A stretch of 64,000 nucleotides of DNA from Dissulfurirhabdus thermomarina (GTDB taxonomy: Bacteria; Desulfobacterota; Dissulfuribacteria; Dissulfuribacterales; Dissulfurirhabdaceae): the NCBI RefSeq assembly GCF_012979235.1, contig NZ_JAATWC010000011.1, positions 1-64,000 on the forward strand, read 5' to 3'. Positions within the stretch are counted from its first letter, which is position 1. Every line of letters starts with the position of its first letter. Of the stretch, positions 58,495-64,000 are shown in pieces. The notes beneath the pieces were generated by a model, which saw nothing but the letters and a program-made list of their open reading frames with translations, searched no databases and was not told where the DNA came from. The translations under genes and the position numbers were made by a program.

Positions 58495-58944
58495 TCAGGC
58501 CTCCTGGGCCACCACCTCGACCTTGAGAGTGGCGGAGACCTCCGGGCCGAGCTTGACGGGAACCTCGTAGGTCCCGAGCTGCTTGATGGGCTCCTCGAGG
58601 AGGATCTTTCGCCGGTCCACGGTGTAGCCCTGGGCCTCGATGGCCTCCGAGATGTCCATGGCGGTGACGGAGCCGTAGAGCCGGTCCTCCTCGCCCACCT
58701 TCTTGGCGATGGTGAGGGTCATCCGCTCGAGCTGCCCGGCCAGGGCCTGGAGTTCTTCCTTCTGGCGGGCGGCGCGGGCCAGGATCTTCTCGCGCTGGCG
58801 CTCGAACTGGGCGAGGTTCCGCTTGTCCGCCACCAGGGCCTTGCGGCGGGGGAGAAGGTAGTTTCGGGCGTAGCCGTCGGCCACCCGGACCACCTCCCCG
58901 GCCATGCCCAGCGAATCGATGCTCTCGGTCAGGATCACTTCCAT
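58495..58944 (-). CDS. rplI: 50S ribosomal protein bL9
   Basis: 149 residues. N-terminal MEVILTESIDSLGMAGEVVRVADGYARNYLLPRRKAL is the bL9 signature; a long helix and C-terminal domain (KILLEEPIKQLGTYEVPVKL) follow. GGAGG lies 8 nt before the ATG. Confidence 0.97.
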   Translation of the reverse strand: MEVILTESIDSLGMAGEVVRVADGYARNYLLPRRKALVADKRNLAQFERQREKILARAARQKEELQALAGQLERMTLTIAKKVGEEDRLYGSVTAMDISEAIEAQGYTVDRRKILLEEPIKQLGTYEVPVKLGPEVSATLKVEVVAQEA

Positions 58945-58981
58945 TATTGCGACCTCCGTGAAACCCGGAAGTGGGAAAGAT

Positions 58982-59941
58982 TCAAGTGGTGTCGCCCGCG
59001 CCGCCCCCCCGTCCGAGGGGGAACCAGGTGTGCAAGAGCCCCAACGCGGCCGCGGATAATAGACCATACCACTGGAGGCTTAGCAACACGTAGAAGCCCC
59101 AGCGGAGGTAGCCCGGCACGCGCCGCCGTTCCATGTGGAAGGCGATCACCGACAGCCCCTGGACGAGGTAGACCCCGCCGAGGCCGAGGAGCAGGTTGTC
59201 GCCCACGGCCCCGGCCCCGCCCCTCCCGTAAAGGGAGAGGAGACCGGCGGCGATGAAGGGCCAGACGAGGGCCTCCGGGAAGCGCCACAGGCGGAAGGCC
59301 GGGCCGAAGACCTCCCGCCCCGCCCAGCGGTGGATCAGAAGCCGGGCCACGAAGAGGTTGGCCAGGGCCACGGTGAAGAGGGAGAGGAAGAGGATCCCCG
59401 GGAGGAAATGGAGCGTTCGCGCCCGGAGGGCGGCCACCTCCGCCTGGACCTCTTCGGGGGTGAGCCCCGGCGGCGGGCGGTTCGAAAGGACCCCGAAGGA
59501 GCTCTCGAGGCCCCGGCCCACCTCCCCGCAAAGGGCCTCCCAGGCCTGCCCGGCGTCTCCCCCGCTCCCGAGTGCGAGAAAGAAGGCCAGCGAAACGGCG
59601 AGCACCAGGACGGCGGTCCAGAGGGCCCGGGGCCCGGACCAGGCCAGGTGCCGGGCCCGGAGCAACAACCCCGCCAGCAGTCCCGTCTCCAGGATCCAGA
59701 GCCCGCCCCGCCCGCCGAGCAAGAGCGCCGAGGCGAGGAGCGCCGCCCCGACGGCGGCCATGACACCGCGGATCGCGGCCGCGGGGCGCCAGCCCTCGAG
59801 CCAGGCGGCAGCGGCGCCGGCCCCGGCCAGCTGGAGGACCCCGGCCAGCGGCGGCGCCACGGCCGGTACGAGGAAGACCCCGGCGACCGCCGCCAGGCGG
59901 AGGCCGGCGTCGAGCCCCCGTGGGGCGGGGCGCGGCGGCAT
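58982..59941 (-). CDS. DUF2232 (YybS-like) membrane protein
   Basis: About 319 residues with eight or so membrane segments (for example LASALLLGGRGGLWILETGLLAGLLL, FLPGILFLSLFTVALANLFVARLL, LLLGLGGVYLVQGLSVIAFHM). The WRFPEALVWPFIAAG and GYLRWGFYVLL regions fit DUF2232. Function unknown; often encoded between rpsR and rplI as here. Start ATG at 59941; a TTG at 59959 is the alternative. Confidence 0.8.
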   Translation of the reverse strand: MPPRPAPRGLDAGLRLAAVAGVFLVPAVAPPLAGVLQLAGAGAAAAWLEGWRPAAAIRGVMAAVGAALLASALLLGGRGGLWILETGLLAGLLLRARHLAWSGPRALWTAVLVLAVSLAFFLALGSGGDAGQAWEALCGEVGRGLESSFGVLSNRPPPGLTPEEVQAEVAALRARTLHFLPGILFLSLFTVALANLFVARLLIHRWAGREVFGPAFRLWRFPEALVWPFIAAGLLSLYGRGGAGAVGDNLLLGLGGVYLVQGLSVIAFHMERRRVPGYLRWGFYVLLSLQWYGLLSAAALGLLHTWFPLGRGGGAGDTT

Positions 59942-59982
59942 CCTACCGGGATCGGGCAAGGGCCGGCGGGGACGCGGACGGA

Positions 59983-60264
59983 TCAGTCACCCAGGGCGTG
60001 GCCGGAGGTGAAGGGCAAGAGCGCCATGATCCGCGCCTGCTTGATGGCGGTGGTGAGCCGCCGCTGGTGGCGGGCGCAGGTCCCGGTGATGCGGCGGGGG
60101 AGGATCTTCCCGCGCTCGGTGATGAAATGGCGGAGCGCCGCGGCGTCTTTGTAGTCGATGACCAGGGACTTGTCGGCGCAGAAGCGGCAAACCTTGCGGC
60201 GGCGGAAGAAGCGGCGGCGCTTCGGACGGCGGGGACGCTGGAACTGCGGGGATCCGTTGGACAT
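59983..60264 (-). CDS. rpsR: 30S ribosomal protein bS18
   Basis: 93 residues: [55 protein letters not shown] begins at residue about 24 and covers the whole bS18 core. Its CxxC is retained (zinc-type variant). GAGGAGG before the ATG. Confidence 0.97.
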   Translation of the reverse strand: MSNGSPQFQRPRRPKRRRFFRRRKVCRFCADKSLVIDYKDAAALRHFITERGKILPRRITGTCARHQRRLTTAIKQARIMALLPFTSGHALGD

Positions 60265-60285
60265 GGGGGGCCTCCTCTGTCGCCG

Positions 60286-60759
60286 TTACTCGGCCGGCTC
60301 GTCTGTGGCCGGGGCCGGTGGCTCGGCCGGGGTTTCTGGCTCGGCGGCGGGCGCAGGCTCTTGCCGGGGCGACGCGGCCTCCGGTGCCGCGGCCTCGGCG
60401 GGGGCCTCGGCGGCCTTCTTCTGGGCGAGGGCCTCTTTCTCGCGGGCGATGGCCTCGGCGTCGAAGGTGTCGTCCTTCTGGAGGGTAAGGAACTTCAGGG
60501 CCCGCTCGTCGATCCGGAGGACCCGGGTGATCTCGGCCACGGTGTCGGGGGTGGCGCCGTACTCCATGAGCACGTAGTAGCCCTGGGTGTGCTTCTTGAC
60601 AGGGTAGGCCAGCCGCCGGAGGGGCCAGGGCGCCTCCTCGACCACCTGGCCGCCGCGGCTGGTGACGATCCCGCGGAGGGCCTCGCCCACCGCCGCGCGG
60701 TCGGCCTCTCCGAGGTCGGGCCGCAAGAGGTAGAGGGTTTCGTAGTAACGCAGGGACAT
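60286..60759 (-). CDS. rpsF: 30S ribosomal protein bS6
   Basis: 157 residues. MSLRYYETLYLLRPDLGEADRA and LAYPVKKHTQGYYVLMEY are typical of bS6. The C-terminal 55 residues are a low-complexity Ala/Pro/Glu tail, longer than usual. AAAGGAGG before the ATG. First gene of the operon. Confidence 0.96.
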   Translation of the reverse strand: MSLRYYETLYLLRPDLGEADRAAVGEALRGIVTSRGGQVVEEAPWPLRRLAYPVKKHTQGYYVLMEYGATPDTVAEITRVLRIDERALKFLTLQKDDTFDAEAIAREKEALAQKKAAEAPAEAAAPEAASPRQEPAPAAEPETPAEPPAPATDEPAE

Positions 60760-60834
60760 CGGGACCTCCTTTCGGGCACGAAGTGGCGCCGGCCCGGCGG
60801 GCCGGTGCAAGGAGCGAGGTTGGTCCGAGCGCCC

Positions 60835-60863
60835 TAGATACACGGAATGCCGGCAATCGTCAA
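60835..60863 (-). promoter_or_regulatory. sigma-70-type promoter of the rpsF operon
   Basis: On the minus strand TTGACG (60863-60858), 17-nt spacer, TATCTA (60840-60835). Start near 60828, leader of about 70 nt before rpsF. Confidence 0.6.
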
Positions 60864-60884
60864 GGCCGGCGGGGGCGGCGCCCC

Positions 60885-62219
60885 CTATTCGGCGGCGGCG
60901 TCCCGGAGAAAACGCCGGAGCGACACCTTGAAGCCGAGGTTCATGGGGACGAAGAAGTTCATCCCCACCCGGCTGCCGAGGAGCCGGCGTCCCATGCTCC
61001 GCCACGAGTAGACGTGGCGGAGCACCCGGTGGTAGCCCTCCAGGAGCTGCCTGGGGGTCATCCGCCTGGGCCGGAAGACCACGTGGGCGGTGTCGTACTC
61101 CTCCCACCGCTCGTGGAGCAGGCGGCCCTCCTTGCGAAGCCGGGCGTGGAGGGCGGTGCCGGGGTAGGGCGTGAGGATGCCCACGTAGACGGCGTTGAGC
61201 CGGGCCCGGTCCACGAATCGGGCGGTGCGCTCGAAGACGCCGGGATCGTCGTGGTCGAAGCCGAAGATGAAGGAGCCCTGGAGGCCGATGCCGTGGGAAC
61301 GGATCACCTCCACGGCCTCCAGGACGTCCTTCGGGTCGCGCACGGGCTTTCCGATCCGCCTCGCCTCCGCGTCCTCGCAGAGGGTCTCGAAGCCCATCTC
61401 GAGCCCGAGGCACCCCGAGGCCGCCATGGCCTCGAGGAGGTCGGGGCGTTCGGCCAGGGAGATGGAGGCCTGCCCGAACCACTTCAAGCGGAAGGGCCGG
61501 ATGGCCTCGAAGAGGGCCAGGGCGTGGTCCGGGTCGCCGATGATGTTGTCGTCCACGAAGAAGACGCAGTTCTTGAGGGCGAAGCGCCGCTCCGTAGGGC
61601 GAAGCTCCCGGAGCTGGGCCACCACGTCGTCCACGGGGAAGGTCCGGTGGCGCCCGCCGAAGAACCGGGTCACCGAGCAGAACCGGCAGGCGTGGGGGCA
61701 CCCCCGGCTGGTCTCGATGAAGGTGACCGGGAGATACCTCCCGGCCTCGAGGAGGTCCCGCCGGGGCGGGCGGGCGACGGCGAGGTCCGGCCGATCCCGG
61801 GCCAGGTAGAGCCCGGACAGGCGCCCCTCCCGGGCCTCCTCCACCACCCTGGGCCAGACCCCCTCCGCCTCGCCCACCACCACGGCGTCGGCGTGGCGCA
61901 GGGCCTCCTCGGCCATGACGGTGGGATGCATCCCGCCCATGACCACGGGGACCCCCATGGCCCGGAACCGGTCGGCGATCTGGTAGGCCCGGGGCGCCAG
62001 CGGCGTCATGGCGGTGATACCCACGAGGTCCGGCTTGGGCTCCCAGGGGATGGGCGAGACCTTCTCGTCCACGATCCGCACCCGGTCGCCCGGCGGCGTA
62101 TACGCCGCCACCGTGGGCAGCCCCAGGAAGGGAAGCCGGAAGTAGAAGTTTCCGCCGAGGAGCTTCGAGGGTGCCAGGGGCGAGACCAGCAGGATGTCCA
62201 GGGAACGCCGCCGGGCCAC
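60885..62219 (-). CDS. B12-binding-type radical SAM protein
   Basis: 444 residues. Residues about 5-135 are a B12-binding-like Rossmann domain (DILLVSPLAPSKLLGG, DLVGITAMTPLA, PVVMGGMHPTVMAEEAL). The SAM motif is in SRGCPHACRFCSVTRFFG (CxxxCxxC), followed by VFFVDDNIIGD, LEMGFETLCEDAEARRIGK and SFIFGFDHDDPGVFERTARF. The C-terminal part is like DUF4070 (MTPRQLLEGYHRVLRHVYS). Members often act as methyltransferases or in lipid modification; substrate unknown. GTG start 10 nt after GGAGGAGG, 5 nt after the transporter gene. Confidence 0.85.
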   Translation of the reverse strand: MARRRSLDILLVSPLAPSKLLGGNFYFRLPFLGLPTVAAYTPPGDRVRIVDEKVSPIPWEPKPDLVGITAMTPLAPRAYQIADRFRAMGVPVVMGGMHPTVMAEEALRHADAVVVGEAEGVWPRVVEEAREGRLSGLYLARDRPDLAVARPPRRDLLEAGRYLPVTFIETSRGCPHACRFCSVTRFFGGRHRTFPVDDVVAQLRELRPTERRFALKNCVFFVDDNIIGDPDHALALFEAIRPFRLKWFGQASISLAERPDLLEAMAASGCLGLEMGFETLCEDAEARRIGKPVRDPKDVLEAVEVIRSHGIGLQGSFIFGFDHDDPGVFERTARFVDRARLNAVYVGILTPYPGTALHARLRKEGRLLHERWEEYDTAHVVFRPRRMTPRQLLEGYHRVLRHVYSWRSMGRRLLGSRVGMNFFVPMNLGFKVSLRRFLRDAAAE

Positions 62220-62224
62220 CGGGC

Positions 62225-63919
62225 TCAGTCCTCCTCCCGGAGGTGGTGCCTCGGGTCCACGGGCCGCATGAGGGCGTTGACCACGAAGGCCACGGCCAGG
62301 AGCCCCGCCATGAGGAACATGGTGGTGTTGTAGAGGCCGCTGGTGGGATCCGGGGTGCCCGCCGGGGCGATCTCCATGAGCTTGGCCACGGTCACGGTCT
62401 TCTGCCGCACCAGGAGATCCAGCTGGTCGATCCCGGCCCCGAAGGCCCGGCGGAAGGCCTCCGGGTCCACCTTTGCCGCCAATGCCTCGATGGCCCGGTG
62501 CAGGGATCGCTCGCGGAACGAGGTGATGGCCAGCGGCCCCAGGACCCCCGCCGTGCTCCAGGCGGTGAGGATCCGGCCGTGGATCCCGCCGACGAACTTC
62601 GTCCCGAAGACGTCGGCGAGGTAGGCGGGGATGGTGGAGAAGCCGCCCCCGTACATGGTGAAGATGAGCATGGTGGCCGCGTAGAAGTAGACGAGCCAGA
62701 CCACGGAAGGGTTGGCGCTCACGCCCCGGGCGCACCAGGGGATGGAGAGATAGAGGACGATCCCCAGCACGAAGAAGAGGGCGAAGGTGCGCTTCCGGCC
62801 CAGGTAGTCGGAGACGCTGGCCCAGAAGAACCGCCCCGTCATGTTGAAGACGCTGATCATCATGACGTAGGTGGCGGCGAAGGCCCCGTCCACCACGTGG
62901 GGGAGCGTGGTCCCGAAGATCTCGGTCATCATGGTCTTGGCCACGCCGAGGACCCCGATCCCCGCGGTGACGTTCAGGCAGAGGATCAGCCAGAGCTGGT
63001 AGAACTGGGGCGTCTTCAAGGCCTGGTCGATGTGGACGTGCTCGCGGGTGATCATCTTCCGGGCGGCCTGGTCGTGGTCCAAGGGGATCCAGCCCTCCGG
63101 CTTCCAGCCCGGGGGCGGTATCCGGTAGGAGAAGGCCGCCGCCAGCATGACCACGGCGTAGAGAAGGCCCAGGGCGAAGAAGGTCTCGGCCACGCCCACG
63201 CTCCCGGTGCCCACGAGGTAGACGCCCTCCGGCCCGGGTTGGATCATCCCGGCCAGGTCCCTGGCCCCCACCACCACCACCTCGCGGAGCGTCCCGGCCA
63301 CCTCGGCGAAGCGCTTGCCGCCCTGGGTCACCAGGTGGACGGCGTCCACCGGGCCCAGGTACTCGGGGGCCCGGTAGAAGTGGCGGATCAGGAACTCCTT
63401 GAGCGGGGCGCCGATCATGGCCCCGCCCCCGAAGCCCATGATGGCCATCCCGGTGGCCATCCCCCGCCGGTCGGGGAACCACCGGATCAGGGTACTCACC
63501 GGCGAGACGTAGCCCAGGCCGAGGCCGCATCCCCCGATGACGCCGTAGCCCAAGTAGACCAGCCAGAGCCGGTGGAGGAGGATGCCCAGGCCGCCGACGA
63601 GGTAGCCGCCGCCCCAGCACAGGGCGGCCACCACGCCCACCTTCCTCGGGCCCACCTCCTCGAGCCACTTGCCGGCGAAGGCCGCCGACAGGCCCAGGAA
63701 GACGATGGCCACGGTGAAGACCCACACCACGTCGCGGATGCTCCAATCGCCGGCGGCGCTGGTCACCACGCCGAGGGCCTTGACCAGGGCGGGGTTGTAG
63801 ATGCTCCAGGCGTAGACGGAGCCGATGCAGAGGTGGATGGCCACGGAGGCCGGCGGCACCAGCCACCGGTTGAACCCGGGCCGCGCAACGATGCGTTCCT
63901 TGGACAAGAGTCCCGCCAT
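62225..63919 (-). CDS. OFA-family MFS transporter
   Basis: 564 residues, about twelve membrane spans plus a hydrophilic insert of about 100 residues in the first half. N-terminal FNRWLVPPASVAIHLCIGSVYAWSIYNP, YVSPVSTLIRWFPDRRGMATGMAIMGFGGGAMIGAP, and NMTGRFFWASVSDYLGRKRTF are typical of the oxalate/formate antiporter (OFA) family. Likely imports or exchanges a small carboxylate; substrate not set by sequence. AAAGGAGG before the ATG. Upstream to the window end nothing else is seen. Confidence 0.85.
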   Translation of the reverse strand: MAGLLSKERIVARPGFNRWLVPPASVAIHLCIGSVYAWSIYNPALVKALGVVTSAAGDWSIRDVVWVFTVAIVFLGLSAAFAGKWLEEVGPRKVGVVAALCWGGGYLVGGLGILLHRLWLVYLGYGVIGGCGLGLGYVSPVSTLIRWFPDRRGMATGMAIMGFGGGAMIGAPLKEFLIRHFYRAPEYLGPVDAVHLVTQGGKRFAEVAGTLREVVVVGARDLAGMIQPGPEGVYLVGTGSVGVAETFFALGLLYAVVMLAAAFSYRIPPPGWKPEGWIPLDHDQAARKMITREHVHIDQALKTPQFYQLWLILCLNVTAGIGVLGVAKTMMTEIFGTTLPHVVDGAFAATYVMMISVFNMTGRFFWASVSDYLGRKRTFALFFVLGIVLYLSIPWCARGVSANPSVVWLVYFYAATMLIFTMYGGGFSTIPAYLADVFGTKFVGGIHGRILTAWSTAGVLGPLAITSFRERSLHRAIEALAAKVDPEAFRRAFGAGIDQLDLLVRQKTVTVAKLMEIAPAGTPDPTSGLYNTTMFLMAGLLAVAFVVNALMRPVDPRHHLREED

Positions 63920-64000
63920 GCGGAGGTACCTCCTTTCCGTTCCGGATGAGACTCCCGGCGAGATTAGACAAAAACGCGGCCCTTCGCCACCCTCCTCCTC

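Overview
The window is a very GC-rich bacterial chromosome segment (around 70% GC by eye). Gene content points to an anaerobic, deltaproteobacterial-type organism (Desulfobacterota and relatives). The signs are anaerobic corrin-ring genes (cbiF-cbiG, cobJ), a sigma-54 activator, ten multiheme c-type cytochromes carrying about 87 heme-binding motifs, a porin-cytochrome conduit, LptD (so a Gram-negative outer membrane) and, most tellingly, two selenocysteine-encoding genes. The phylum call is inference; no rRNA is present. I found no tRNA, rRNA or CRISPR.

Layout. 1-6.6 kb: a Cys-rich protein and a radical SAM protein (+), then on the minus strand a DUF296 protein, cobJ, a cbiF-cbiG fusion and pilC. 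6.6-13.5 kb: a minus-strand operon acn-aroE-aroA-aroK-aroC-tyrA-DUF167 with 4-bp overlaps at most junctions. 13.6-16.9 kb: uspA and a DHH-CBS-poly(A)-polymerase fusion (tRNA nucleotidyltransferase type). 17-23 kb: a 12-heme cytochrome, then an operon of sensor kinase, NtrC-type activator and 15-heme cytochrome. 23.4-34.1 kb: an extracellular electron-transfer operon holding an OmcE-like tetraheme (nanowire-type) cytochrome, NHL-propeller lipoprotein, 5-heme lipoprotein, outer-membrane barrel, two HAMP-like membrane proteins, 7-heme cytochrome, second NHL lipoprotein, a 12-heme protein with an OmcE-like head, and an 8-heme protein. 34.2-47.2 kb: three paralogous octaheme cytochromes with C-terminal PKD-like domains, with a NarXL-type kinase/regulator pair between the first two. 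47.2-47.9 kb: an AT-rich island. 48-50.5 kb: M50 protease, trpS, scpA. 50.5-64 kb, minus strand: GGDEF-EAL protein, lptD, a ribosomal-protein operon (rpsF-rpsR-DUF2232-rplI-dnaB-rsmG-CarS-like-PHP), a radical SAM protein and an OFA-type transporter.

Main discovery. Two of the three octaheme cytochromes look split at the same place by an in-frame TGA. Read through, both give GKW-TGA-P-P-S-x-R-Q, and the third, intact paralogue has GGW-Cys-P-T-G-F-R-Q there. A small hairpin sits 16 nt after each TGA and is absent in the Cys version. I read the TGA codons as selenocysteine. Motif order, and a conserved D-x-x-K-R-G, resemble the octaheme tetrathionate reductase family, whose pocket holds a cysteine. 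A selenol replacing that thiol next to a catalytic heme is therefore a reasonable hypothesis.

How it works together. Sigma-54-type promoters (GG-N10-GC) with GGGG...CCCC inverted repeats upstream precede the 12-heme gene, the OmcE-like operon and all three octaheme genes. The NtrC-type activator encoded in the same cluster is the obvious candidate to drive them. The simplest picture is a co-regulated set: terminal octaheme reductases, a trans-outer-membrane conduit, and a filament-type cytochrome.
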